Below are positions 23,440-32,524 of a stretch of 64,000 nucleotides of DNA, piece after piece. The DNA is from Paenibacillus polymyxa (lineage in GTDB: Bacteria; Bacillota; Bacilli; Paenibacillales; Paenibacillaceae), in NCBI RefSeq assembly GCF_015710975.1, contig NZ_CP049783.1:2229501-2293500 (forward strand), given 5' to 3'. The notes under the pieces are model-generated. The model saw only the letters and a list, made by a program, of their open reading frames with translations, was not told the origin of the DNA and ran no database searches. A program made the position numbers and the translations under genes. Every line of letters begins with the position of its first letter. Within the stretch, counting starts at the first letter, position 1.

Positions 23440-23846
23440 ATGAATCAAACGCTTGCGAATATTGGATTGTTATTGGTACGAATTTTTACAGGAGTTATTT
23501 TTATCGTTCACGGTGCACAAAAGTTTCAGGGACTAGACGGAACCTCCGGCTTCTTCCAGAGCCTCGGACTCCCAGGCTGGATGGCCCTGTGGTCGCTACG
23601 GTTGAGTTGGTTGGAGGGATTGCACTGGTTCTGGGTATTGGAACACGACTGGCTGGAGCAGCATTGACCATCGTAATGATCGGAGTATTGCTGACTGCAA
23701 AAAAAGGACAACCTTTTGGCTCGATTGAATTTGATCTCCTGATTTTATTTACCAGTCTTCAGCAAGCCCTTGTCGGTGGACGCTTTCTGGCGGTTGATCA
23801 GTTGTTTGGCCGTAAAAAGGCTGAAAATAGTAACGTACAGGTCTAA
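23440..23846 (+). pseudogene. DoxX-family membrane protein, single-base frameshift
   Basis: The first reading frame (from the ATG at 23440, AAAGGAG at 8 nt) gives MNQTLANIGLLLVRIFTGVIF and HGAQKFQG, typical of DoxX. It then loses homology after GLPGWMAL. The second frame, from about 23589, continues with VATVELVGGIALVLGIGTRL and runs to the stop at 23846. One missing G near 23588-23589 explains both; with it restored the protein would be 135 residues with four membrane helices, the normal DoxX size. DoxX proteins are linked to redox or thiol stress. Real mutation or assembly error cannot be told apart here. Confidence 0.8.
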
Positions 23847-23856
23847 ATATTCATAT

Positions 23857-23895
23857 AACCGCGTCCTTAGTCTCATAGGGCGCGGTTTTTGTTTT
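23857..23895 (+). terminator. Terminator after doxX
   Basis: AACCGCGTCC (23857-23866) pairs with GGGCGCGGTT (23878-23887) apart from one internal mismatch, and a T-rich tract follows to 23895. Confidence 0.75.
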
Positions 23896-24004
23896 GCTCC
23901 TTTGTGAAATTTTCTTGTAAATCATTTGCTGCTTTCAACCGATATAACTAACATTGAATGTAATACAAATATATCGCTTTTTAAGCAAAGGGGAAGAAAG
24001 ATAC

Positions 24005-25993
24005 ATGGGAACAAGGCGAAAGAGAAAGACAATTTGGACACTCAGGAACAAGTTAATTTTAGGTTTTTTGCTTGTTTTGCTGATTCCGAGTTTAAGTATT
24101 TCCATTGCAACCTATAAATCATCATATAATGCTATGGAGAAACAGCTTTACAGCAGTGCAAATCAGGGGGTAACGACAGCTAACTCCGTGATTGAATATG
24201 CAATCGCCAGTAAAATTGAAGATGTGCGATATTTGGCGGAACGCCTCGACGGTTCGATGATTGATGGTCGAAATAGCCCCTTGATTGAGCCCAAGTTGAT
24301 CCAATACAAGGGCTTGCACGAAGATGCTACAGATATTTTTGTCGGTACACCAGAGGGCTTGATGATCCGGGGGGTGCCTAAGGAGGATGAAGGAACATTT
24401 GACCCTCGCACACGACCATGGTACATAGAAGCGATGAAGCAGCCCGGTAAGGTTGCAATTACGCCTGTTATCATCAATTCATCGGGTATTCCTGTTGTTG
24501 TAGTATCTCGGACGCTTTCCGACCAGTCTGGAGTTATCGGGATCTCTCTGAATCTGGAAAGTGTACGTAAACTGGCCTCCATCAAAGTGGGCCAAGAGGG
24601 GTATATCATCATTTTGGATCATTCGAAGAAATTCGTGGTCCATCCTACGGCTAAAGCGGGTTCATCTCCTCAGGAGAATTCGCTTGATAAGTTGTATACT
24701 GCGCCGAGCGGGAATTTTAAATATATGCATGAAGGTCGCGAGAAATATTTGACTTATGTAACGAATGAGGATACCGGCTGGAAAATTGCAGGTACCTTCT
24801 ATCAATCCGAGATTAACGATGCCACCGCTGCCATGCGTTATGTAACTATTTTCGTGCTGGCTGCCTCGTTGGTAATTGCGCTTATCGCGATTTTTCTAAT
24901 TACCCGTTCTGTTCTGGTACCGATTCGTAAGCTGCAAAAATCAGCAGAACGAATCAGCGAAGGAGATTTGACGGGTGATTTGGAAACTGGAAAAACAGAT
25001 GAGGTAGGTGAACTGTCTGCTCACTTTCAAACCATGGTGGATAGTTTGCGCACGATGATTCGAAGCGTACGCGAAACGACAGATCGGGTAAGTTCTTCAG
25101 CGGAGGAGCTGGCTGCTGGTGCAGATCAGACGACCCAAGCTATTGAGCATGTTACTATTGCTATTCAGGAAGTGGCTGTAGGCAGCGAACGTCAGTTACA
25201 AAGCGTCAAGCATGGCTCTGTGAGTATGGAGGGACTGGCTCAGCAAGCAGCGGATGTATCCGAGCGTATGGTGGGTGTATCTGAACATGTGAAGATGAAC
25301 GCCGAGTCAGCACAGGAAGGTAGCAAGGCTGCTACGCAGGCTGTACAGAAAATGCATGATATCGACGAGACTGTTCATGATCTTGGACAAGCTATGGACT
25401 CCCTGAGTGAGCGTTCCGGTGAAATCGTGAATATTATCAGTGTTATATCTGGTATTGCCAAACAGACTAATTTGTTGGCATTGAATGCATCCATTGAGGC
25501 CGCACGCGCTGGGGAACATGGCAAAGGATTTGCCGTGGTTGCTACAGAGGTACGCAAGCTGGCTGAGGAATCTGCCAAATCGGCTACCTTGATTTCGGAG
25601 CGCATTGAAGCGATGCAGGTGGATATGAACCATGCTTTGGGCGCGATGCAACAAGCGCGGGCACGGGTGACGGAAGGTATTGATTCGGTAACCACATCCG
25701 AGCATTCCTTTGCGGAAATCAGTCAGGCTGTCGAACGCGCGATGGGGCATATCCATGATATTACTGGAGTGACTCAGGAAATGGCACGGGGGACTGTAGG
25801 CGTCGCAGATATTATGAGCGATATTTCCCACATCTCGGACGAGGCAGCGAGCAACACCGAGTCGATCTCAGCGGCGGCTGAGCAACAGCTGGCTTCCATC
25901 GAGGAAATTGCTTCATCCACAGCAGACCTGAGCCAAATGGCAGAGGAGCTGCGCGAATTGGTTGGACGTTTCCAGGTTGAAAAAAAATCCTGA
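24005..25993 (+). CDS. Methyl-accepting chemotaxis protein with dCache sensor
   Basis: 662 residues. The first membrane helix (about 14-36) is followed by a roughly 240-residue extracytoplasmic double-Cache domain ([37 protein letters not shown]). A second helix lies near 285-305, then HAMP ([22 protein letters not shown]), and the cytoplasmic signalling hairpin carries the conserved tip [20 protein letters not shown]. It should sense a small molecule outside the cell and signal to CheA. The ATG at 24005 is preferred over one at 23954 because AAAGGGG lies 11 nt upstream of it. It stands alone between two terminators. Confidence 0.93.
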   Translation: MGTRRKRKTIWTLRNKLILGFLLVLLIPSLSISIATYKSSYNAMEKQLYSSANQGVTTANSVIEYAIASKIEDVRYLAERLDGSMIDGRNSPLIEPKLIQYKGLHEDATDIFVGTPEGLMIRGVPKEDEGTFDPRTRPWYIEAMKQPGKVAITPVIINSSGIPVVVVSRTLSDQSGVIGISLNLESVRKLASIKVGQEGYIIILDHSKKFVVHPTAKAGSSPQENSLDKLYTAPSGNFKYMHEGREKYLTYVTNEDTGWKIAGTFYQSEINDATAAMRYVTIFVLAASLVIALIAIFLITRSVLVPIRKLQKSAERISEGDLTGDLETGKTDEVGELSAHFQTMVDSLRTMIRSVRETTDRVSSSAEELAAGADQTTQAIEHVTIAIQEVAVGSERQLQSVKHGSVSMEGLAQQAADVSERMVGVSEHVKMNAESAQEGSKAATQAVQKMHDIDETVHDLGQAMDSLSERSGEIVNIISVISGIAKQTNLLALNASIEAARAGEHGKGFAVVATEVRKLAEESAKSATLISERIEAMQVDMNHALGAMQQARARVTEGIDSVTTSEHSFAEISQAVERAMGHIHDITGVTQEMARGTVGVADIMSDISHISDEAASNTESISAAAEQQLASIEEIASSTADLSQMAEELRELVGRFQVEKKS

Positions 25994-26000
25994 AATGATA

Positions 26001-26050
26001 AAAAGCGCCCGGATACCGGAGGTTATATTCCGTATCCAGGCGCTTTTTTT
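26001..26050. terminator. Bidirectional terminator between MCP and EamA genes
   Basis: AAAAGCGCC-GGATAC and GTATCC-GGCGCTTTT arms, each with one bulged base, are flanked by T-runs on both strands. It serves the convergent genes ending at 25993 and 26081. Confidence 0.85.
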
Positions 26051-26080
26051 GATGTTTTATCATAATTTTGGTTCGCAGGG

Positions 26081-27067
26081 TTAGAAGTCACCGTTGAACG
26101 ACTTGCGGCGATTCAGACGGAAACGGGCACCCCGTGAGCTGTTGGACGGACGCAGAGAGCTTCTCTGAAACATATTGTTCAGAATAAGTGCGAAAATGAC
26201 CAGTACAGTCCCGTACAGTTCAAAACGGCTAATGGCATAGCCTTGGAAATACATAAGTACCAGCGTGGTAATCGGTACAAAATTAATAAATAGAATACCG
26301 TTTAGCGGAGACAGCTTGCGGATTCCGGCATTCCAACTCAGCAAGGCCGCTAGCCCTGGAAGCAGGATCATAAAGCTCATTTCGTATTTGACTGACCATA
26401 CGTGCTGCCAATCCGGCACTGCAATCCAGTTGAAAGCAGAGGCAAAGGTCACGACTACAAAAGAAACCAGAGTTCCAAGCAGGCAGGTCAAGGTTGAATA
26501 TCGAAGAGTAGACCACCCTGCAAAATGACTGCCTCCCATGGAATATACGACCCAACCGACGACACCCACGAAAATAAGCAGCAGCGCCAATAGATGTTGT
26601 CCGGCAAGCGTGAAAAAGGTCCATTTGCCGTTCGTGATAACCAGTAATGCCCCAGCCAGCGCAATCAACATGCTGATTAATGTATATTTTGGAGGCATTT
26701 TACGGGTCATGATCCACACCATCGCAATGGAGATCATCGGCATTAGCACTTCCATAATAGCAGCTACAAGGGTACCTGCTGCCCCCATCGCGTGCTGTCC
26801 CTGGAAAACGGCCATATTATAAATGGTAAATCCCATAGTTCCGAAGAACAATAACACCTTGCCCTTGCCCTCAAAGCGAAATGCAGTCCGTCCCTCTTTG
26901 AGCCACAATAGCACTATTAATATGAGTGTAACCGATAAATAGCGCAAAAATGAAAAGTACAGTGGATTAATATGCTGTAATGCAATGTGCGAAACCGGAA
27001 ACATCGCCCCCCAGGACATACTGGCGATCAGGCATAGTAAAGATCCGGTCATGATCTGTTTGTTCAT
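26081..27067 (-). CDS. EamA/DMT-family transporter
   Basis: 328 residues with ten hydrophobic segments in two EamA repeats (about 1-140 and 150-300), ending in a basic cytoplasmic tail. The first repeat contains SWGAMFPVSHIALQHINPLYFSFLRYL, typical of drug/metabolite exporters. The ATG at 27067 is preceded by AAGGAGGAG about 12 nt upstream; an ATG at 27106 lies before that site and is less likely. It is divergent from a LysR gene, which probably regulates it. The substrate is unknown. Confidence 0.88.
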   Translation of the reverse strand: MNKQIMTGSLLCLIASMSWGAMFPVSHIALQHINPLYFSFLRYLSVTLILIVLLWLKEGRTAFRFEGKGKVLLFFGTMGFTIYNMAVFQGQHAMGAAGTLVAAIMEVLMPMISIAMVWIMTRKMPPKYTLISMLIALAGALLVITNGKWTFFTLAGQHLLALLLIFVGVVGWVVYSMGGSHFAGWSTLRYSTLTCLLGTLVSFVVVTFASAFNWIAVPDWQHVWSVKYEMSFMILLPGLAALLSWNAGIRKLSPLNGILFINFVPITTLVLMYFQGYAISRFELYGTVLVIFALILNNMFQRSSLRPSNSSRGARFRLNRRKSFNGDF

Positions 27068-27247
27068 GCTGTACAAAAGCTCCTCCTTGCCGGTCTCAGC
27101 GGACATATCTTATGGACACATCATAAAGGATAGGAAGCTGTTGGTAAAATGATTGAAAATAAACATTATGATCATTTAAAATGATGATAAGTGACAAGGC
27201 GCGTCAATTTTGGTGGTCCTTGCCCTTCACAATAAGGGGGAACAGTA

Positions 27248-28105
27248 GTGGATCTGAACGATTTAAACATTTTCCAGACGGTGGCTGCACATGGCAGTGT
27301 CAGCAAGGCTGCAGCTGAGCTTAGCTACGTCCAGTCCAATGTAACGGCCAGAATCAAGCTGCTGGAAAAGGAACTGCAGACGCCTTTATTTTATAGACAT
27401 AAGCGGGGGATGATCCTCAATGCTGAGGGCAAGCGTCTGCTGCAATATACGAAAAGCATTTTATCGCAATTTGAGGAAATGAAGCATGCGTTTCAGAACA
27501 CCTCTACACCTTCAGGGGTGCTGGAGATTGGTATCGTGGAGACTGTCATTGCCCTTCCGGCCATTTTACATGCTTACTACAGTAAGTACCCGGATGTCGA
27601 ATTGTCCCTCAAGGCCGGGGTTACGGAATCACTGGTGCAGGAGGTTGCAGAAATGCGACTGGATGGAGCCTTTGTAACCGGACCAGTCAAGCATCCGCTC
27701 ATTGAACAGTTTGATGTATTTCAGGAAAAGCTGGTCCTCGTATCTCAAGGAAATGACTTTTCGGTTGACGATTTTACAACTCGTCCGCTCCTGGTATATA
27801 AAAAAGGCTGCGGATATCGGGGAAGACTGGAAACCTGGCTCAAAATGGAGGGGATTATCCCCAAGCGGATCATGGAGTTTGGGACATTTGAGACGATTAT
27901 CGGCAGTGTAGCGGCAGGCATTGGAATGACCGTCTTCCCCGAATCCTCGATCAGCGGGCTGGTGGCTCAAGGTCTTGTGTGCGGTCATGCCATCCCAGAG
28001 CCTTACAATGAAGTGACAACGGTGTTTATCCGCCGTAAGGAGGCCTTCGTTACCAGTACCTTGCAGTCTTTTATAGATGAAATTACTACTCAGACAGAAG
28101 CGTAG
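27248..28105 (+). CDS. LysR-family transcriptional regulator
   Basis: 285 residues from a GTG start with AAGGGGG 7 nt upstream. The N-terminal HTH (DLNDLNIFQTVAAHGSVSKAAAELSYVQSNVTARIKLLEKEL) and the effector-binding half from about residue 90 are standard for the family. A Cys (KKGCGYR) lies in the effector pocket region. It is divergent from the EamA transporter gene with a 180-nt gap, the usual arrangement for a LysR protein and its target. Confidence 0.92.
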   Translation: MDLNDLNIFQTVAAHGSVSKAAAELSYVQSNVTARIKLLEKELQTPLFYRHKRGMILNAEGKRLLQYTKSILSQFEEMKHAFQNTSTPSGVLEIGIVETVIALPAILHAYYSKYPDVELSLKAGVTESLVQEVAEMRLDGAFVTGPVKHPLIEQFDVFQEKLVLVSQGNDFSVDDFTTRPLLVYKKGCGYRGRLETWLKMEGIIPKRIMEFGTFETIIGSVAAGIGMTVFPESSISGLVAQGLVCGHAIPEPYNEVTTVFIRRKEAFVTSTLQSFIDEITTQTEA

Positions 28106-28126
28106 CTTTATCGCTTGGGCTCGGGT

Positions 28127-28153
28127 ACAATGAGAGGGATTTGATCTCATTGT
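28127..28153. promoter_or_regulatory. Inverted repeat upstream of the pirin gene
   Basis: Perfect 9-bp arms ACAATGAGA and TCTCATTGT with a 9-nt loop, ending 8 nt before the GAAGGAGGG ribosome binding site. It includes a possible TACAAT -10 (28126-28131). Operator or mRNA hairpin; I cannot tell which. Confidence 0.4.
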
Positions 28154-28174
28154 TCATCCTGAAGGAGGGCTATT

Positions 28175-28888
28175 ATGTTTACAATATATCCGGCTGCTTC
28201 CCGATTCAGCTTCGATAAGGGATGGCTGCGGGGGAGCCACAGCTTTTCATTCGCGGAGTATCAGGATGAGAACAATACAGCGTTTGGTCCTATGCGTGTC
28301 TGTAATGACGATGTTATCACACCGGGCCGGGGCTTTGGGGCGCATCCGCACAGCGATATGGAGATTGTCTCCATTGTGTTGTATGGGGAGCTGCGTCATG
28401 AAGACAACCGTGGACATGTGGCGGTGACCCGTTTTGGAGGCATTCAGCGAATGTCAGCGGGCCACGGCATCATTCATACGGAGCACAACGCTTCGCAAAC
28501 CGAGGATGTCAGTCTGCTGCAATTGTGGTTTAGTCCGCACACGAGAGGATTGCAACCTTCCTATGAGACTACAGCGTTCAATACGGAGCGTCTGCATGGT
28601 CAGCTTCTGCCTGTCGTTGCTGGAAAGCGTGTACCAGGCACGGAGGGTGAAATAGCTTCAATCAATCAGGATTTAACGATTTATTTAAGCAAGCTTCAGC
28701 CCGGGGAACAAGTAGAATTTACACAGGCCGAGGGTCGGCGCGTGTTCCTGTTCGTCATCGAGGGCTCACTGCGTGTCAACGGTGAGCATCTTCTGCAAGA
28801 GCGAGATTCTGCTCGTATAGAGGAGGAGCCGAAGCTATCACTGAAGGCAGAGGATTCTGTTTTTTATATGTTGATTGATTTGCCCTAA
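28175..28888 (+). CDS. Pirin-family bicupin (YhhW/quercetinase-like)
   Basis: 237 residues, two cupin domains. The N-terminal cupin has the metal-ligand segments FGAHPHSDMEIVSIV and SAGHGIIHTEHN, matching the three His and one Glu of YhhW-type pirins that show quercetin 2,3-dioxygenase activity. The C-terminal cupin lacks these ligands. GAAGGAGGG is 5 nt before the ATG. It is followed 15 nt later by a small gene in the same operon. The natural substrate is not known. Confidence 0.9.
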   Translation: MFTIYPAASRFSFDKGWLRGSHSFSFAEYQDENNTAFGPMRVCNDDVITPGRGFGAHPHSDMEIVSIVLYGELRHEDNRGHVAVTRFGGIQRMSAGHGIIHTEHNASQTEDVSLLQLWFSPHTRGLQPSYETTAFNTERLHGQLLPVVAGKRVPGTEGEIASINQDLTIYLSKLQPGEQVEFTQAEGRRVFLFVIEGSLRVNGEHLLQERDSARIEEEPKLSLKAEDSVFYMLIDLP

Positions 28889-28903
28889 AAGGAGGTGCGC
28901 ACA

Positions 28904-29242
28904 ATGGCGCAGCAGGAAACATGGCTGATCAAGCATGCCGTCACAGGGCGAAGCTTTGCTGACAGCCGCAAGCAGCGTTTCGATTGTCGTTTGGAATCGG
29001 CGGACGGCGTGTTTCGCTTCACGCTTCAAGAGTTGCCGAGTGAGGCAGCGGAGGCGATTGTGCGTTTCAGCGAGGAGCTGAACGTATTTCGTTTTGTAAC
29101 ACCCGCAGATGGCGGATTCGTGGTAAAGCATTGGTATTACGTCACCCCGGAAAGTGTACAATATCATGCTCAGATCGGCGAGCTTACGTTCGAAGCCGGT
29201 TCTGAGATTGAATACCATCCCGAGGAGTATTGGGGAGATTAA
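28904..29242 (+). CDS. Conserved small hypothetical protein downstream of pirin
   Basis: 112 residues, soluble, mixed alpha/beta pattern with no known motif that I recognise. The ATG at 28904 has AAGGAGG at 8 nt. It is co-transcribed with the pirin gene and closed by a terminator at 29287. The hydrophobic/aromatic C-terminal half (FVVKHWYYVTPESVQYHAQIG) suggests a beta sheet. The function is unknown. Confidence 0.75.
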   Translation: MAQQETWLIKHAVTGRSFADSRKQRFDCRLESADGVFRFTLQELPSEAAEAIVRFSEELNVFRFVTPADGGFVVKHWYYVTPESVQYHAQIGELTFEAGSEIEYHPEEYWGD

Positions 29243-29286
29243 ATCTTCTTGATCATAAATGTTCGGATGTATAATTGATTTTTGAA

Positions 29287-29314
29287 GGCTCTGCATCATT
29301 GCAGGGTCTTTTTG
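29287..29314 (+). terminator. Terminator of the pirin operon
   Basis: CTCTGCA-TCAT-TGCAGGG hairpin (one G-U pair) followed by CTTTTTG. Confidence 0.75.
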
Positions 29315-29344
29315 TTATGTGTTCAAGATGGTGAGTTCATTGGA

Positions 29345-29375
29345 TACATAATCCTTTGCAGGCTGGTACATCCTA
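29345..29375 (+). promoter_or_regulatory. Possible sigma-G promoter of germination operon 2
   Basis: TACATA (29345-29350), 18-nt spacer, CATCCTA (29369-29375). It is similar to, but weaker than, the candidate before germination operon 1. Confidence 0.4.
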
Positions 29376-29421
29376 TATGTCATATTAACTGATCGGTTTA
29401 TTCGTAAAGGGGGGACTAACG

Positions 29422-31047
29422 ATGAAGAAAGGGCGCTTTCCCAAGCTGCCAAAGCTACCGTGGAGCCGGAGAGCGGTTCCAGCCGCTGAACGCAAAACAC
29501 GAAATGCTCGTGTGCCCAAAGGGCTGCCTGAGTCTTCATGGCTGGAAGAGCCACTGCGCAGCAGTCTGGAAGACAATAGGGTCGCAATGCGTGATATTTT
29601 CAAGGAATGCTCTGATATCGTCTACCGAGAGCTCATGATTTCCCCTGAACGAAAAGGGTTGCTGGCATATTTCGAAGGCACGGTAAAATCAGAGGATTTG
29701 CAGGATCATATTTTGCGGCCTGTCATCTTGGGTATGATGCTCAAGGACCCTGAAGTGAACGGCAAATTGGAGCCGCTGGATGAGACTCGTATCTCCATGT
29801 CCCAGACCAAAACGATGGACGAATGGAAGCAGGTATCGGCAGCGATACTGGACGGCAATGCCGCTCTGTTCGTAGATGGAACGGCTCGTGCTTATATTTT
29901 CAGCGCCAAGGGAGGCGTTCGCCGTGGCGTGGAGGAGCCGCAGACCGAGGCTGTTATTCGTGGGCCACGTGAGGGTTTCACAGAGACACTTCGCGTGAAT
30001 ACGGCACTGCTACGATTCAAGCTGAAGACCTCCAAGCTCAAGATGCACAGCATGACCCTCGGAACAGAAACTCAAACGAGCGTCGTCCTTACCTATGTTG
30101 AAGGGATCATAGATCCGAAGCTGGTGGAGGATGTTAAAAAGCGCCTCAGCGATATTAAAATTGATGGTGTTCTGGAGACTGGATATATTGAGGAACTGAT
30201 TGAGGATCACCCATATTCACCGTTTCCGCAAATGGAATACACCGAACGTCCCGATACCGTCACCGCGCAATTACTGGAAGGACGGTTTGCCATTTTTGTG
30301 GACGGCACGCCTTTTGCCCTGATTGGACCAGTCACGATGTGGCAAATGATGCAAGCGAGCGAAGATTATTACGAGCGCTTCTTCATCAGTAATATGGTGC
30401 GCTGGATTCGTTTTCTTTTTCTCATCATGGCTCTCTTTCTGCCAGCATTATATGTAGCGGTGACGACCTATCATCATGATATGCTGCCGACGACACTCAT
30501 ATTGAGTATTGCGGCGGCTCGGGAATCCATCCCTTTTCCAGCCCTGGTGGAAGCATTGATGATGGAAATTTCCTTTGAGGCGCTGCGAGAAGCTGGGATT
30601 CGTCTCCCCAAAACGGTTGGTCAGGCCGTCAGTATCCTTGGGGCGCTCGTTATTGGTCAGGCCGCAGTACAGGCAGGAATCGTATCGGCGCCAATAGTTA
30701 TTGTTGTGTCGCTCACAGGTATTGCCTCGTTTACCATACCGCGTTTTAATTTTGCCATTACGGTTCGTCTGCTGCGATTTCCAATCATGCTGATGGCTGG
30801 TTTATTTGGCTTGTTTGGCATCATTATTGCGACAACGCTGATTGCTACGCACCTAACCAAGCTAACATCGTTTGGTGTCCCTTATATGAGTGGATATAGC
30901 CCGTACAACCATATGGATCAAAAGGATATTATCGTCCGTGCACCTTGGTGGAAAATGACCAAACGTCCTTCATGGATTGGTAAGGACAACAACAAACGAG
31001 CGAAGAAAGAGATGAACGGATCGCCTAAAACCGAGGAGGGATGGTGA
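29422..31047 (+). CDS. Spore germinant receptor A subunit (GerA family), operon 2
   Basis: 541 residues. After a basic, proline-rich N-terminal extension (about 1-45), the GerA soluble domain contains FVDGTARAYIFSAKGGVRRGVEEP and VIRGPREGFTETLRVNTALLRFKL. The membrane part includes ALMMEISFEALREAGIRLPK. AAAGGGGGG precedes the ATG. It shares its domain plan with the operon 1 A subunit but is distinctly diverged, so the two operons probably serve different germinants. Its stop overlaps the next start (ATGA). Confidence 0.92.
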   Translation: MKKGRFPKLPKLPWSRRAVPAAERKTRNARVPKGLPESSWLEEPLRSSLEDNRVAMRDIFKECSDIVYRELMISPERKGLLAYFEGTVKSEDLQDHILRPVILGMMLKDPEVNGKLEPLDETRISMSQTKTMDEWKQVSAAILDGNAALFVDGTARAYIFSAKGGVRRGVEEPQTEAVIRGPREGFTETLRVNTALLRFKLKTSKLKMHSMTLGTETQTSVVLTYVEGIIDPKLVEDVKKRLSDIKIDGVLETGYIEELIEDHPYSPFPQMEYTERPDTVTAQLLEGRFAIFVDGTPFALIGPVTMWQMMQASEDYYERFFISNMVRWIRFLFLIMALFLPALYVAVTTYHHDMLPTTLILSIAAARESIPFPALVEALMMEISFEALREAGIRLPKTVGQAVSILGALVIGQAAVQAGIVSAPIVIVVSLTGIASFTIPRFNFAITVRLLRFPIMLMAGLFGLFGIIIATTLIATHLTKLTSFGVPYMSGYSPYNHMDQKDIIVRAPWWKMTKRPSWIGKDNNKRAKKEMNGSPKTEEGW

Positions 31048-32264
31048 TGAAGCCCACATCAAATACACAGCAAATACGTAAAGCAGCTGTACTTTGTTGT
31101 CTACTGCTTTGTTCTATTCTTTTGGGAGGATGTTGGGATCGCCGTGAAGTGAATGATGTGGCCTTTGTGATGGGTACCGGACTGGATAAGGAAGGCGATC
31201 AATACCGGGTAACGATGCAAATTGCTCTGCCCGGACAGCTCGGATCTTCGGGCAGCACAGGAGGAGGGGGGGGTACCAGTGGTACGAAGTCCTACTACCT
31301 GGAGTCCAAAACAGGTCCAAGCTTCCGGGGAGCAAGTACTGAGGAACAGCGAGAGGTTTCGCGAACACTGAATTATTCTCATCGACGGGTGCTGCTGCTC
31401 GGGGAGACGCTAGCCCGAGAAGGAATTAGCAAAATGATGGATGTCATTGCACGTATTCCGCAGAACCGCCTGTCTTCCCTTGTTGTTATTACAAAGGGGT
31501 CAGCGATGGAAATGCTTCAGGCAGATGCTCCGATTGAGCAATATCCAGCGGAAATGGTGCGTGAGCTCAACTTTTCCTATATGAAGAAACCTCGTTCCGT
31601 TAAATTGCTGATGAATTCCGTCCTGCTGGAAGGCATTGATCCGGTAGTGCCGGTAATGTCTCTGGTGAAGAATGGGCCTGATAGTCTTAAAGACAAGAAG
31701 ACAAATATTCAGGTCGATGGACTGGCTGTCTTTCGCCAAGACAGATTAACAGGGATTATTGATAACCACCTCAGTCGGTTTCTGCTGTTGGGTATGGAGC
31801 AAGCCAAAGAAACAGAAATTTTTATCCCCCCTCCCAAAGGTAGAGGCTATATATCTGTGCATCTCATCGAAAATAAAGTTCATATCGAGCCTTTTATTCG
31901 GGGGGACGAAATTCGAATGACGGTTCATATGAACTGCAATGGGAATGTGAAGGAAAATGAGACGAGCTTCGATATTTCCAGGGAGGAGAATTTGAAGTGG
32001 CTGGAGCAGCAAACGGTCGAGGAAATTAAGAGGGAGCTGGGAGAGGCTGTTCATGTGATTCAGCAAAAGTATCATTCAGACGTGCTTGGCCTGGGCCGGG
32101 CTATTATTACGAATCACCCGGATGAGTGGAAACGGATTAAACCTCAGTGGGAGCAATTGTATCCCAAGGTGGAGGTCACCATAGATCCGGTCGTGCATAT
32201 TGAGAATATCGGGGCGGTCACCAAGCCATTCGGGGTCAAAAAGGAGCAAATCCAGAATGAATAA
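31047..32264 (+). CDS. Spore germinant receptor C lipoprotein (GerC family), operon 2
   Basis: 405 residues with a lipoprotein signal peptide (lipobox LLGGC) and the GerC start CWDRREVNDVAFVMGTGLDKEG. A glycine/serine-rich low-complexity stretch (about 72-86, GSSGSTGGGGGTSGT) interrupts the first domain. The C-terminal motif SDVLGLGRAIITNHPDEWKRI is conserved. The start at 31047 is 6 nt after GAGGAGGG and overlaps the gerA stop by one base. The small D gene begins inside its 3' end. Confidence 0.92.
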   Translation: MKPTSNTQQIRKAAVLCCLLLCSILLGGCWDRREVNDVAFVMGTGLDKEGDQYRVTMQIALPGQLGSSGSTGGGGGTSGTKSYYLESKTGPSFRGASTEEQREVSRTLNYSHRRVLLLGETLAREGISKMMDVIARIPQNRLSSLVVITKGSAMEMLQADAPIEQYPAEMVRELNFSYMKKPRSVKLLMNSVLLEGIDPVVPVMSLVKNGPDSLKDKKTNIQVDGLAVFRQDRLTGIIDNHLSRFLLLGMEQAKETEIFIPPPKGRGYISVHLIENKVHIEPFIRGDEIRMTVHMNCNGNVKENETSFDISREENLKWLEQQTVEEIKRELGEAVHVIQQKYHSDVLGLGRAIITNHPDEWKRIKPQWEQLYPKVEVTIDPVVHIENIGAVTKPFGVKKEQIQNE

Positions 32265-32481
32265 AGTATTTCTATTACCTTTATTGCTGGCTATGATCTT
32301 CATGTATCTGATTGACCGTAAACGTATTAGCAATGCACCTGCCGTCAATCGCTGGGTCTCCCGCGTATTGTATGTCATTAGCATTGGCATCTGGATTTAT
32401 GGCACATCGACGAAGAGCACTGTTTATGTGGCTACTTGGCTGACCCGCTTTATTGACATGTGGCTCCCCCCTACGTTGTAA
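32257..32481 (+). CDS. Small two-TM germination (D-type) protein
   Basis: 74 residues with two transmembrane segments (about 3-18 and 35-55) and no soluble domain. It starts inside the last codons of the C gene (8-nt overlap) with AAGGAG 10 nt upstream, and is followed by the B gene 43 nt later. Its size, topology and place between C and B match the D subunits described in some Bacillus gerA-family operons, which modulate receptor activity. The assignment is by context and topology rather than sequence. Confidence 0.7.
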   Translation: MNKVFLLPLLLAMIFMYLIDRKRISNAPAVNRWVSRVLYVISIGIWIYGTSTKSTVYVATWLTRFIDMWLPPTL

Positions 32482-32524
32482 ATCGTGTAATGGATGCCTG
32501 CGGGCAAAAGGAGGATGTACCTGC

